Source: Parabacteroides distasonis (GTDB lineage Bacteria > Bacteroidota > Bacteroidia > Bacteroidales > Tannerellaceae). From it: a DNA stretch of 64,000 nt. The notes below the pieces were generated by a model that searched no databases, was not told the origin of the DNA, and saw nothing but the letters and a program-made list of their open reading frames with translations. The stretch spans positions 1 to 64,000 of the forward strand of contig JAFBIU010000019.1 in assembly GCA_021531775.1 (NCBI GenBank). The letters run 5' to 3'. Positions 34,699 to 44,146 of the stretch are shown piece by piece (position 1 is the first letter of the stretch; each line of letters starts with the position of its first letter). The position numbers and the translations under genes are program-made.

Positions 34699-36243
34699 AT
34701 GGCACAAGAAGATGTATTTAAAAAATTGGTGTCACACTGCAAGGAATATGGTTTCGTATTCCCGTCGTCAGAGATCTACGACGGTCTGGGAGCGGTGTAT
34801 GATTATGGACAGTATGGAGTAGAGCTGAAAAACAATATCAAGAAATACTGGTGGGACAGCATGACACTGCTGCATGAGAATGTAGTGGGCATCGATTCAG
34901 CCATCTTCATGCACCCGACGATCTGGAAGGCTTCCGGTCACGTGGACGCTTTCAACGACCCCCTGATCGACAACAAGGACTCCAAAAAACGCTATCGCGC
35001 GGATGTGCTGATCGAGGAGCATTTAGGCAAGATCGAGGAAAAGATCAACAAGGAGGTGGCCAAGGCTGCCAAACGCTTTGGTGACAAGTTCGACGAGGCT
35101 CAATTCCGGGCTACTAACCCACGCGTGTTGGAGCATCAGGCCAAGTGGGATGAGATTCATGCCCGCTATTCCAAAGATATGAATGACTCGAACTTCGAGG
35201 ATTTGCGCCAGCTGATCCTGGATTGTGAGATTGTCTGCCCGATTTCGGGTACACGCAACTGGACCGACGTGCGTCAGTTCAACTTGATGTTCTCGACCGA
35301 GATGGGTTCGACAGCCGATGGAGCCATGAAGGTATATTTGCGTCCGGAAACGGCTCAGGGTATCTTCGTGAACTTCCTGAACGTACAGAAGACAGGCCGT
35401 ATGAAGGTGCCCTTCGGTATTGCTCAGATCGGTAAGGCCTTCCGTAACGAGATTGTGGCTCGCCAGTTCATCTTCCGTATGCGCGAGTTCGAACAGATGG
35501 AGATGCAGTTCTTCGTTCGTCCGGGCGAAGAGATGCAGTGGTTCAAGAAATGGAAAGAGACCCGTCTGAAATGGCACCAGGCTTTGGGATTGGGCAACGA
35601 GAAGTATCGTTACCACGATCACGAGAAACTGGCTCACTATGCCAATGCAGCTACCGACATCGAGTTTGAGATGCCGTTCGGCTTCAAGGAGGTAGAGGGT
35701 ATCCACAGCCGTACGAACTTCGACTTGAGCCAGCACGAGAAATATTCCGGCAAGAAGATCCAGTATTTTGATCCGGAGCTGAATCAGAGCTACACACCGT
35801 ATGTCATCGAGACCTCCATTGGTGTGGATCGTGTCTTCCTGAGCATCATGGCCGGATCCTATTGCGAAGAGCAGCTGCCGAATGGCGAGAGCCGTGTCGT
35901 ACTGAAGTTGCCCGCAGCTTTGGCTCCGATCAAGTTGGCCGTATTGCCATTGGTGAAGAAGGATGGTCTGCCCGAAAAGGCCGAAGAGATTGTTCAGATG
36001 TTGCGCTTCGACTTCCGTTGCCAATACGACGAGAAGGATTCAATTGGCAAGCGTTACCGTCGCCAGGATGCCATCGGTACGCCTTACTGTATCACAGTCG
36101 ATCACGACACGTTGGTTGATAATTGCGTCACCATCCGTTTCCGCGACACGATGGAGCAGGAGCGCGTCTCGATCGACAAGCTGCATGACATCATTTCGGA
36201 GAAGGTGAGCATGAAGAATTTGTTGAAGAAAATCATTGAATAA
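34699..36243 (+). CDS. glyS: Glycyl-tRNA synthetase, single-chain alpha2 type
   Basis: A 514-residue class II synthetase that charges tRNA-Gly. Seen: N-terminal FVFPSSEIYDGLGAVYDYGQYGVELKNNIK, motif 2 region FRNEIVARQFIFRMREFEQMEMQFFV (about 250-275), motif 3 near YVIETSIGVDRVFLSIM (about 373-389), and a C-terminal anticodon-binding domain. This is the eukaryote/archaeal-like homodimer form, not the E. coli GlyQ/GlyS heterotetramer. Upstream, TTACTTTGC is a weak -7-like sequence at about 34652-34660. The FKBP gene follows after 14 bp. Confidence 0.95.
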   Translation: MAQEDVFKKLVSHCKEYGFVFPSSEIYDGLGAVYDYGQYGVELKNNIKKYWWDSMTLLHENVVGIDSAIFMHPTIWKASGHVDAFNDPLIDNKDSKKRYRADVLIEEHLGKIEEKINKEVAKAAKRFGDKFDEAQFRATNPRVLEHQAKWDEIHARYSKDMNDSNFEDLRQLILDCEIVCPISGTRNWTDVRQFNLMFSTEMGSTADGAMKVYLRPETAQGIFVNFLNVQKTGRMKVPFGIAQIGKAFRNEIVARQFIFRMREFEQMEMQFFVRPGEEMQWFKKWKETRLKWHQALGLGNEKYRYHDHEKLAHYANAATDIEFEMPFGFKEVEGIHSRTNFDLSQHEKYSGKKIQYFDPELNQSYTPYVIETSIGVDRVFLSIMAGSYCEEQLPNGESRVVLKLPAALAPIKLAVLPLVKKDGLPEKAEEIVQMLRFDFRCQYDEKDSIGKRYRRQDAIGTPYCITVDHDTLVDNCVTIRFRDTMEQERVSIDKLHDIISEKVSMKNLLKKIIE

Positions 36244-36257
36244 TAAACTATAAGCAG

Positions 36258-36794
36258 ATGAAAAAGTTCGGTTTCATAGCCTGGATATGCCTTTGTGCAT
36301 GCTGGGGCGTTTCCTGTGGTGATGATGACACGCTATCGTATGGCGAATTGTTGGAGGAGTATGCTGATTGGAAAGCGGAAAATGAGCAAAAGATTCAGAC
36401 TATTGCTACCGATCCGAATTTCGCGGCCATCAAGTCGCCGGGAAATGATGGTTCCATCTACATCAAGGTGTTGAACGAGGGTACCGGAACGACACCCATC
36501 TACTACACCGACTCCGTAACGGTCTATTATACAGGCAAAACTATCGATGGGGAGATTTTTGACTCGAACGAGCCTCCCTATCAGACACCTGTCACTTTCG
36601 GAGTGAATGGCGTGGTGAGTGGTTGGAGTACAGCCTTGGCCTATATGCACATTGGCGACCGTTGGGAGGTGTGGATTCCGCAAGAATTGGGCTACTCCTA
36701 TTCGGGAAACAGTACCATCCTACCCTTCTCGGCTCTCCATTTCGAAATGGAGGTGGTCAACATCATCCGCAACGGAAAAACAATCACCCAATAA
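36258..36794 (+). CDS. FKBP-type peptidylprolyl isomerase, lipoprotein
   Basis: A 178-residue FKBP-type proline isomerase. The signal MKKFGFIAWICLCACWGVSC ends in a lipobox with Cys20, so it is probably lipid-anchored in the envelope. The FKBP core is at about 65-178: DSVTVYYTGKTIDGEIFDSN, GVVSGWSTALAYMHIGDRWEVWIPQELGY and ILPFSALHFEMEVVNI. The PGxxPYxS-type end is changed, as in many Bacteroidota lipoprotein FKBPs. It is probably co-transcribed with glyS and ends at a strong hairpin terminator. Confidence 0.9.
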   Translation: MKKFGFIAWICLCACWGVSCGDDDTLSYGELLEEYADWKAENEQKIQTIATDPNFAAIKSPGNDGSIYIKVLNEGTGTTPIYYTDSVTVYYTGKTIDGEIFDSNEPPYQTPVTFGVNGVVSGWSTALAYMHIGDRWEVWIPQELGYSYSGNSTILPFSALHFEMEVVNIIRNGKTITQ

Positions 36795-36815
36795 GTTTTG
36801 TAAAAGGTGATTCGC

Positions 36816-36870
36816 AACGCTCTGAAAAGGGAAAGGCTCATGCAGCTTTTTCCCTTTCAGAGCGTTTTTC
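36816..36870 (+). terminator. Strong hairpin terminator (glyS-FKBP)
   Basis: AACGCTCTGAAAAGGGAAA (36816-36834) pairs with the complementary arm at 36849-36866 (TTTCCC...AGAGCGTT), followed by TTTTTC. Confidence 0.85.
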
Positions 36871-36895
36871 TTACTTATTGATTCTCAACGTACTA

Positions 36896-36904
36896 CCCCC
36901 CCCC
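36896..36904. repeat. C9 homopolymer upstream of HTCS promoter
   Basis: A run of nine cytosines, 56 bp before the -7 element of the HTCS gene starting at 37030. C/G tracts of this length are prone to slippage. Confidence 0.8.
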
Positions 36905-36959
36905 TAATAATTCCTTTGAAATAAACCTTTCAAAAAATGCTATTTTTCAGAATTATCTC

Positions 36960-36967
36960 TAACTTTG
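36960..36967 (+). promoter_or_regulatory. Bacteroidota -7 element (second HTCS)
   Basis: TAACTTTG, 62 bp before the ATG at 37030. No clear -33 TTTG is seen at normal spacing. Confidence 0.5.
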
Positions 36968-37029
36968 CACTTGAGTAGAGAGAGTTGTCTATCAATAAAG
37001 AGGACAAAAACAACCATAGAGAACTAAAA

Positions 37030-40000
37030 ATGCAAAATCTGAGAGGGTACATATTCAACGGGTTATGGAGATGCTTACTGTGGATGGTCTGCCTGTGCAG
37101 TCTGCCTGCAGTAGGGCAACATTATTCGTTCAATAAGATTACGCAAACAGCGGGTCTGGAGTTTCCCTCCCGTCTGACTAACATCTTTGAGGACAGCCGT
37201 GGTTATCTGTGGATCTCCACCCGATCCGGCTTGGGCCGATACGACGGTAACTCCCTCAAGAATTACATGGAGGTCGATACGGACTCTCTTTCGTTGCCGA
37301 GCAACGATGTCTATTACGTGACGGAAGACAACGATCAGGATTTGTGGATATGCACCCTACGCGGAGTGGTTCGCTATGACTATCAATATGACCAGTTTAT
37401 CCCTTTATACAATAACGAAGGAGAGACCGTCAAAGCCTATGCAGGTTGTGCCTGGCAGTCAGGAATCCTGTTCGCCAGCGGCCATAAGATTCTCTATTTA
37501 GACAAGCCGACGGGTCGGCTGACCGTCCTGGCAGAGTTTCCCGGCAATTACTGGACGGAGAAGATGGTTCTGCTGGACAACAACCGCCTGCTCTGCCAAT
37601 GCAGATCCCATGGGGTATTCTGCTTTCAGCTCAACGGTACGGAAGAGATGAGTGGTGTCTATCAGGAAGATCTGTTTGCCAATACCCGCCGGACGACGGA
37701 CATTGTGGTGGACTCCAAGAATCGGATCTGGATCACGTCACGGACCAAAGGCTTGTACTGTTACTCTCCAGATGGTGAACTGCTGAAACAGTATCAGGTC
37801 TCCAATTCCGCCCTTCCTACCGATTTTCTGCTGTCCGTGACCGAATGCCAAAGACACATCGTGATCGGCACCTCCGAGAATGGGGTCGTGGTGCTGAATC
37901 CGGAAACAGGAGAGGTCAGGCAACACCAGAATTCACCTGGCGAAGACCAGTTTACCCTGCCGGGCAATAAGGTGAACCGAGTCTTCTGCGATCGGCATGG
38001 AAACCTCCTGATGGGTATTATCGATCATGGGCTGGTGGTCTTTGACACAGTCTATCTGCGTACCTACACCAGCCAATCGTCTGGATTCGGCAAAGGGCCC
38101 ACCAGCAATTCGATCATGAGTATCGTACCGGACGGAGAGCGCATCTGGATCGGTACCGCCAACGATGGTGTCAACCTGTTTCATCCGGCTGACAATTCGT
38201 TCCATCCGGTTCGCTCTACACACGGCATGAACATCTTCTCCATGTGCCATTTTACCCCCGGCAAGCTGTTACTCTCCATTTTCACCGTAGGCTGCCGAAT
38301 CATGGATATGAACACAGGACAACTGACACCCTTTCAGATGGTCAACGATTCGATCAATCAGTTGATTTCCACTTTCGGCAATGGCAATTATGTGTTTCGG
38401 ACCGAGGCCGAGACGATTCTGCTCTTGGCCCATCGACTGTACATCTATCACCTGCAGAGCGGCCTCTTCACGGAAGTGCACCAACTGGAGGGTGAGGAAT
38501 TTGTAGGCGGTACCCTACGCATGGTCTGCTCCAACAAGGAGTGCAGCTACCTCGTTGACCGCCAGCGGTTGTTCCGGCTGGACCACCGGACCGAACAGAT
38601 GACCGTCGTCTATTCGCATAACGTTCAGGGTGAAGTGATTAACTCAGCTACCAAAGCTGCAGACGGAGTCTTCTGGTTCGGAACCAACAACGGACTGATG
38701 ACATATGATCCGCAGACAAACACGGTGGAACACATCCCGTCCGAGTACTTCAAGGATATCGTCTCCGTGCAGGCCGATACAGGAATAGGACGTATCTGGA
38801 TCGGTACCTACTACGGACTCTTCTCCTACAATCCGATCAAGAAACTATTCGTAGCTTACAACCAGATGGATGGAGCGGCTCCCAACGAGTACATCCGTAC
38901 TGCCACAGCCATCCAAGACGATAAACTCTACATGGGTGGCGTCAAAGGGTTTGTACAGGTCTATTTCAAGCAGGCAATCCGCCCCAATGCCCAACCGGTC
39001 TTTACGGTTTCAGAATGCTTGCTCAATGGCGTGAGACAAGGAAACCCCTTTGCCAGCAAAACGGATGTTGAAGTGGAGCTGCCCTCTCGAAGTAACTTCT
39101 TCATCAAACTACTGACACAGGACAAGAACCGGTTCCGTTCAAGGCATTACCGTTTCCTCGTACCCAATTACACGAAGGAGCCCATCGAGACAAACAACGG
39201 TATGCTGTTGCTGTACAACCTATTGCCAGGAAAGTACCATGTACAGGCCTCCTGTTCGCTCAACGACGGCTCTTGGTCGGAGTATCAGGATCTGGCCAGC
39301 TTCGAGGTGTTACCTCCCTGGTACCTAAGCACTTGGTTTATCCTGACGAACATAGCGGTAGCTATTGTGCTGTTGTCCGGTGGTTTCTGGGTCTATAATG
39401 AACGAAAAAACAGACGACTGGCTCGTGAAATGGTTGAAAACCGTATGCAACTCAAGCAGGAAAAGATCGACTTCCTGGTCAATGTGAGTCACGAATTGCG
39501 TACCCCCTTGACCCTGATTTATGCGCCCCTCAACCGGATGTTGCGCGAGTCCTCACCAGCCGACAAGCATTTCCGTCTGTTGCAGACTGCTTGCCGTCAG
39601 TCTTCACGTATGACCCACATCATCAATATGGTGCTGGATCTGGAAAAGATGGAACGCAAGACGGTCAAACTGCAGATGCAGCCTCATCCCTTCAACACGT
39701 GGGTTGCCAACCAGATGAAGGACTTCGTGAGTGAAGGAGAGGAGAGGAGCGTACAGGTCGTGTTCCAACCCGATGGTCGCATCGATACCGTTCCGTTCGA
39801 CTGCAACAAATGTGAGATCGTACTGAACAACCTGCTCATGAATGCCCTGAAGCATAGTCCTGCGAATACAACCTTGACAGTGAAGACTCTGCTGGACGTT
39901 CCGAGTGGTGAAGTGCGTGTAACCATCTCCGACGAGGGTACGGGCTTGCAGCCGGGCGACGAGAAGGAACTTTTCACCCGTTTCTACCAAGGGGCAAAGG

Positions 40001-41064
40001 AGAGTACAGGAACTGGACTCGGTCTGGCCTACTCAAAGGTCTTGCTGGAACAGCATGGAGGCACCATTGGAGCCTACAACAATCCCGACAAGGGGGCTAC
40101 CTTCTTCTTTACGCTCCCGTTGAAACAGGAGACGACAGTCGTGACAACTCAAGTCGAAACCGCCCAGCTGATTCCGCATACAGAGAAGCCTGTGATTGGC
40201 TCTGCAACTCCGGACAAGTATGCGGCTGAACAGGCTCCGGCCGACGAGCAGGCACCAACAGCATCCGCACATGCTGAGGCGACCATTCTGGTGGTCGATG
40301 ACCAAGAGGCCATCACAGAATTCCTGCAGGATGCGTTGAAGGATTGCTTCAAACAGGTATTGACGGCCAAGGATGGTGTGGATGCATTGAAAGTGTTGCG
40401 CAACAACCGGCCCGATGCGGTGGTGAGCGATGTGATGATGCCGCGAATGGATGGTTTCGAGCTCTGCAGACAGATCAAACAGGATTTGAACATCAGTCAT
40501 GTGCCGGTGATCTTGCTGACTGCCAAGACGGACGATACGAGTGTACGTACAGGCTACAAGTTGGGAGCTGACATGTATCTGCCCAAGCCGTTCGATCTGG
40601 AGGTCTTGAAGAACATCCTCTTCAACCTGTTGGCTACCCGCAACCGGATGCAGGAGAAATATGCCGTTGGCGGCCCGATGCCGTTGCCGGAAGAGGTGAC
40701 TATCAGTTATGCCGACGAGGCCTTCCTGACGAAGCTGAATCAGTTGATTGAGAAGCATATTGACAACAGTGCATTGGATGTGCCGATGATCGAATCAGAG
40801 ATGTGTATGAGCCGTGCCACACTCTTCAACAAGATGAAGGCCTTGACCGGTATGGGTTGCAACGAATACATCACCAAGATCCGTATGGAGCGTGCCATCC
40901 AGTTAGTGACGGAGAGTAAACTGACGTTTGTCGAGATCTCCGAAAAGGTGGGCTACAACACAGCCTCTTACTTCAGTACCGCCTTCAAGCAATATACGGG
41001 CATGACACCGACGCAATACCGCCGGTCGCAGAAGAGATCCACCACGCCCGACAATCCCGCCTAA
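37030..41064 (+). CDS. Hybrid two-component system (Reg_prop/Y_Y_Y sensor, HK, RR, AraC HTH)
   Basis: A 1344-residue HTCS. Order: signal peptide (1-30), two seven-bladed propellers built from Reg_prop repeats (for example IFEDSRGYLWISTRSGLGRYDG), Y_Y_Y domain (about 655-760), membrane span (about 768-788), HisKA with His821 (NVSHELRTP), HATPase (NNLLMNALKHS, GTGLGLAYSK), receiver with Asp1134 (SDVMMPRMDG), and AraC HTH (about 1230-1330). Such proteins sense oligosaccharides in the periplasm and activate nearby susCD genes. None is adjacent; the closest pair is at 48100-53433 beside a close paralog. ATG 37030 fits a signal peptide; an upstream in-frame TTG at 36985 does not. Confidence 0.95.
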   Translation: MQNLRGYIFNGLWRCLLWMVCLCSLPAVGQHYSFNKITQTAGLEFPSRLTNIFEDSRGYLWISTRSGLGRYDGNSLKNYMEVDTDSLSLPSNDVYYVTEDNDQDLWICTLRGVVRYDYQYDQFIPLYNNEGETVKAYAGCAWQSGILFASGHKILYLDKPTGRLTVLAEFPGNYWTEKMVLLDNNRLLCQCRSHGVFCFQLNGTEEMSGVYQEDLFANTRRTTDIVVDSKNRIWITSRTKGLYCYSPDGELLKQYQVSNSALPTDFLLSVTECQRHIVIGTSENGVVVLNPETGEVRQHQNSPGEDQFTLPGNKVNRVFCDRHGNLLMGIIDHGLVVFDTVYLRTYTSQSSGFGKGPTSNSIMSIVPDGERIWIGTANDGVNLFHPADNSFHPVRSTHGMNIFSMCHFTPGKLLLSIFTVGCRIMDMNTGQLTPFQMVNDSINQLISTFGNGNYVFRTEAETILLLAHRLYIYHLQSGLFTEVHQLEGEEFVGGTLRMVCSNKECSYLVDRQRLFRLDHRTEQMTVVYSHNVQGEVINSATKAADGVFWFGTNNGLMTYDPQTNTVEHIPSEYFKDIVSVQADTGIGRIWIGTYYGLFSYNPIKKLFVAYNQMDGAAPNEYIRTATAIQDDKLYMGGVKGFVQVYFKQAIRPNAQPVFTVSECLLNGVRQGNPFASKTDVEVELPSRSNFFIKLLTQDKNRFRSRHYRFLVPNYTKEPIETNNGMLLLYNLLPGKYHVQASCSLNDGSWSEYQDLASFEVLPPWYLSTWFILTNIAVAIVLLSGGFWVYNERKNRRLAREMVENRMQLKQEKIDFLVNVSHELRTPLTLIYAPLNRMLRESSPADKHFRLLQTACRQSSRMTHIINMVLDLEKMERKTVKLQMQPHPFNTWVANQMKDFVSEGEERSVQVVFQPDGRIDTVPFDCNKCEIVLNNLLMNALKHSPANTTLTVKTLLDVPSGEVRVTISDEGTGLQPGDEKELFTRFYQGAKESTGTGLGLAYSKVLLEQHGGTIGAYNNPDKGATFFFTLPLKQETTVVTTQVETAQLIPHTEKPVIGSATPDKYAAEQAPADEQAPTASAHAEATILVVDDQEAITEFLQDALKDCFKQVLTAKDGVDALKVLRNNRPDAVVSDVMMPRMDGFELCRQIKQDLNISHVPVILLTAKTDDTSVRTGYKLGADMYLPKPFDLEVLKNILFNLLATRNRMQEKYAVGGPMPLPEEVTISYADEAFLTKLNQLIEKHIDNSALDVPMIESEMCMSRATLFNKMKALTGMGCNEYITKIRMERAIQLVTESKLTFVEISEKVGYNTASYFSTAFKQYTGMTPTQYRRSQKRSTTPDNPA

Positions 41065-41090
41065 GGCGGACGAGCATCTGTTTTTTAAAG

Positions 41091-41154
41091 CAAGTTACGG
41101 TTACGGGTTACGCTTCAGAATTCTGTTTGGAGCGTAACCCGTAACCGTAACCTG
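41091..41154. terminator. Long GTTACG-rich inverted repeat after HTCS
   Basis: Arms at 41091-41114 and 41131-41154 pair over 24 bp with one mismatch. The arm is built from GTTACG units (GTTACGGTTACGGGTTACG). No T run follows on the plus strand, so it may be a 3' end or a bidirectional block rather than a canonical terminator. Confidence 0.65.
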
Positions 41155-41223
41155 CATAAAAAATTAAAGCCTGTCTCACGACAAGCCCTAATCAATTTTG
41201 TTAACCTTAAATCTAATACTATT

Positions 41224-41274
41224 ATGAAAAAACCACGTGGCAAATATACGGAGAATCCACCATGTGTCAAGTGA
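41224..41274 (+). CDS. Putative 16-residue peptide
   Basis: ATG 41224 opens MKKPRGKYTENPPCVK and then TGA. It is preceded by TTAACCTTAAATCTAATACT, an A/T-rich leader of the kind often seen directly before susC-type starts in Bacteroidales (from memory). I do not recognise the peptide. It may be a leader peptide, the remnant of a lost gene downstream of the HTCS, or chance. No -7 element of full match lies upstream. Confidence 0.25.
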   Translation: MKKPRGKYTENPPCVK

Positions 41275-41309
41275 TTTCTACTTAATATAAGCTAATGTGA
41301 TAGTTAAGA

Positions 41310-41343
41310 AAACAAAAGGGGCTAAATCTCTCGATTTAGCCCC
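41310..41343 (-). terminator. Terminator of the frd operon
   Basis: GGGGCTAAATC and GATTTAGCCCC (41318-41343) form an 11-bp stem. On the minus strand it is followed by TTTTGTTTTCTT. It lies 28 bp after the frdB stop. Confidence 0.85.
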
Positions 41344-41370
41344 TCATAAAGAAATTATGAATACATGTTA

Positions 41371-42126
41371 TTAGTCTTGCAACTTCGCGCTAATGAACTC
41401 ACGGTTCAAACGAGCAATGTTGCTGACAGAAATGTTCTTCGGACATTCCATCTCGCAAGCACGTGTGTTCGTACAGTTACCGAAGCCCAGCTCATCCATC
41501 TTTGCCACCATCGCTTTTGCACGACGAGCAGCCTCTACGCGACCCTGGGGCAGGAGAGCCAACTGGCTCACCTTGGCAGAAACGAACAACATAGCCGAAC
41601 CATTCTTACATGCAGCAGCACAAGCACCACAACCGATGCAAGCAGCCGCATCCATAGCCAAATCAGCATTCTTCTTGGAAATCGGAGTCGAGTTGGCATC
41701 AGGCACACCACCTGTGTTGACCGACACGAAACCACCTGCCTGGATGATCTTGTCGTAAGCCGAACGATCGACCATCAAGTCACGGATCACCGGGAAGCCA
41801 GCCGAACGCCACGGTTCGATGGTAATGGTCTCACCATCATGGAAACGACGCATGTAGAGCTGACAAGTTGTAGCACCTGTTGCGGGTCCGTGGGGGTGAC
41901 CATTCACATACAAAGAACACATACCGCAGATACCTTCGCGGCAGTCGTGGTCAAATACGATGGGCTCTTTGCCTTCGTTCACCAACTGTTCGTTCAAAAT
42001 ATCCAACATCTCCAGAAATGAGATACTCTGGTTGATGTTCTTCATTTGGTAAGTCTCGAATTGTCCTTTCTCCTTCGGGCCTCGCTGACGCCAAACTTTG
42101 AGTGTGACATTTATATCTTTATCCAT
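41371..42126 (-). CDS. frdB: Fumarate reductase/succinate dehydrogenase iron-sulfur subunit
   Basis: A 251-residue subunit that carries electrons between the quinone site and the flavin. Seen: [2Fe-2S] ligands in [18 protein letters not shown] (about 66-83, with a later Cys in TTCQLYM) and two further Cys clusters, [17 protein letters not shown] and [14 protein letters not shown], for the [4Fe-4S] and [3Fe-4S] centres. The arrangement matches the Bacteroidetes/epsilon-type enzyme with a diheme cytochrome b subunit. It is the last gene of frdCAB. In anaerobic Bacteroidales this enzyme reduces fumarate to succinate, an end product. Confidence 0.94.
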   Translation of the reverse strand: MDKDINVTLKVWRQRGPKEKGQFETYQMKNINQSISFLEMLDILNEQLVNEGKEPIVFDHDCREGICGMCSLYVNGHPHGPATGATTCQLYMRRFHDGETITIEPWRSAGFPVIRDLMVDRSAYDKIIQAGGFVSVNTGGVPDANSTPISKKNADLAMDAAACIGCGACAAACKNGSAMLFVSAKVSQLALLPQGRVEAARRAKAMVAKMDELGFGNCTNTRACEMECPKNISVSNIARLNREFISAKLQD

Positions 42127-42150
42127 TTGATTCTAATTTTTTGTAGTTGA

Positions 42151-44094
42151 TTACTTCTTGTAGTTACGTGTCTGCGGCACTACGAATTCATAATTCAGCG
42201 GCTCCTTCAACATGACAGGATCCTTCTCTTCGCCCTGGTATTCCCAGCAAGAAACATACATGAACTGATCGTCGTGACGGAGAGCCTCGCCTTCTTCAGT
42301 CTGGTGCTCTGTACGGAAGTGACCACCGCAAGATTCAGCACGATCCAAGGCATCGTGAGCCATCAATGTACCGATCTCGATGAAGTCTGCCAAACGCAAA
42401 GCCTTTTCCAATTCCGTATTCTGAGAATCAGCCTTACCCGGGATGAGTACGTTGCTCCAGAACTCTTTCTTCAGCTCTTTCAACTTGCTGATAGCCTCGT
42501 TCAAGCCCTTGGCATCGCGTGCCATACCGATGTATTCCCACATGATGTGGCCCAACTTACGGTGGATGGTATCGACGGTCTCTTTACCCTTGATGCTCAT
42601 CAGCTTGTTGATACGCTCCTGAATAGCCTTCTCTGCAGCTGCAAATTCCGGTAGGTCAGTGCTGAAACGCGGAACCTGAATCTGATCAGACAGGTAGTTC
42701 TGGATCGTATAAGGCAATACGAAGTAACCGTCAGCCAAACCTTGCATCAAGGCAGAAGCACCCAGACGGTTCGCACCATGGTCAGAGAAGTTAGCCTCAC
42801 CAATAGCGAACAGACCCGGAACAGAGGTCATCAATTCATAGTCAACCCACAGACCACCCATTGAATAGTGCAAAGCCGGGTAGATCATCATCGGAGTCTC
42901 GTACGGATTGTCGTTCGTGATCTCTTCGTACATATCGAACAGGTTACCATATTTCTGCTTAACCACCTCTTTACCCAAACGGTTGATGGCATCGGAGAAG
43001 TCCAGGAATACAGCCAAACCCGTGTTGTTCACGCCATAACCGGCATCGCAACGCTCTTTGGCAGCACGAGAAGCCACGTCACGCGGAACCAAGTTACCGA
43101 AAGCCGGATAACGACGCTCCAGGTAGTAGTCACGATCCTCTTCGGGAATATCTTTACCCTTCTTCGTACCAGCCTGCAATGCCTTGGCATCCTCGAGCTT
43201 CTTCGGTACCCAAATACGACCGTCGTTACGCAATGACTCAGACATCAACGTCAACTTAGACTGGAAGTCACCCTTCACCGGAATACAGGTCGGGTGGATC
43301 TGTACCATACAGGGATTTGCAAAGTAGGCACCCTTCTTGTAGCATTGCCAAGCAGCGGAACCATTGGAAGCCATTGCATTGGTTGACAAGAAGAAGGTAT
43401 TTACGTAACCACCGGTAGCCACAACGACTGCATGAGCAGCAAAACGTTCGATCTTACCTGTGATCAGGTTACGGGCGATGATACCGCGGGCACGTCCATC
43501 TACCTTCACTACATCCAACATTTCGTGACGGGTAAACATCTTCACCTTACCCAAACCGATCTGACGGCTCAATGCAGAGTAAGCACCCAACAACAGCTGC
43601 TGACCCGTCTGGCCGCGGGCATAGAACGTACGGGATACCTGTGCACCACCGAATGAACGGTTGTCCAACAAGCCACCATATTCACGAGCGAAAGGAACAC
43701 CCTGAGCTACGCACTGGTCGATGATCGAGTTTGAAACTTCAGCCAAACGATAGACATTGGCTTCACGAGCACGATAGTCACCACCCTTGATCGTATCATA
43801 GAACAGACGATAAACCGAGTCACCATCGTTCTGATAGTTCTTGGCAGCATTGATACCACCCTGTGCAGCAATAGAGTGTGCACGACGCGGAGAGTCCTGG
43901 ATACAGAAGTTCAACACATTGAATCCCATCTCTGCCAATGAAGCAGCAGCAGATGCACCAGCCAGACCCGTACCCACGACGATAATGTCCAAACGACGCT
44001 TGTTAGCCGGGTTCACCAATTTCTGGTGAGCTTTATAATTGGTCCACTTCTCAGCCAACGGGCCTTGAGGTATTTTAGAATTTATTTCAGCCAT
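42151..44094 (-). CDS. frdA: Fumarate reductase/succinate dehydrogenase flavoprotein subunit
   Basis: A 647-residue catalytic subunit that interconverts fumarate and succinate. Seen: FAD motif [22 protein letters not shown] (about 23-44), the covalent-FAD histidine region [24 protein letters not shown], and [27 protein letters not shown] 44094 ([11 protein letters not shown]) is chosen; an ATG six codons upstream (44112) is possible. frdB starts 24 bp downstream. frdC lies upstream with a gap of about 50 bp. Confidence 0.95.
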   Translation of the reverse strand: MAEINSKIPQGPLAEKWTNYKAHQKLVNPANKRRLDIIVVGTGLAGASAAASLAEMGFNVLNFCIQDSPRRAHSIAAQGGINAAKNYQNDGDSVYRLFYDTIKGGDYRAREANVYRLAEVSNSIIDQCVAQGVPFAREYGGLLDNRSFGGAQVSRTFYARGQTGQQLLLGAYSALSRQIGLGKVKMFTRHEMLDVVKVDGRARGIIARNLITGKIERFAAHAVVVATGGYVNTFFLSTNAMASNGSAAWQCYKKGAYFANPCMVQIHPTCIPVKGDFQSKLTLMSESLRNDGRIWVPKKLEDAKALQAGTKKGKDIPEEDRDYYLERRYPAFGNLVPRDVASRAAKERCDAGYGVNNTGLAVFLDFSDAINRLGKEVVKQKYGNLFDMYEEITNDNPYETPMMIYPALHYSMGGLWVDYELMTSVPGLFAIGEANFSDHGANRLGASALMQGLADGYFVLPYTIQNYLSDQIQVPRFSTDLPEFAAAEKAIQERINKLMSIKGKETVDTIHRKLGHIMWEYIGMARDAKGLNEAISKLKELKKEFWSNVLIPGKADSQNTELEKALRLADFIEIGTLMAHDALDRAESCGGHFRTEHQTEEGEALRHDDQFMYVSCWEYQGEEKDPVMLKEPLNYEFVVPQTRNYKK

Positions 44095-44146
44095 ACTATT
44101 ATTTCTTTTCAATTAGGATTGATTTTACCATAAGATTATTCGCACA

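Larger units (their letters stand above)
41065..41364. other. Intergenic region between HTCS and frd operon
   Basis: About 300 bp between the HTCS stop and the frdB stop. It holds the GTTACG-rich inverted repeat (41091-41154), a candidate 16-residue ORF (41224-41274) preceded by an A/T-rich leader, and the frd terminator (41310-41343). Confidence 0.6.

Noticed and set aside
41091-41154. Canonical Rho-independent terminator
   Set aside because: The stem is strong but no T tract follows on either strand, so I keep it as terminator-like only.
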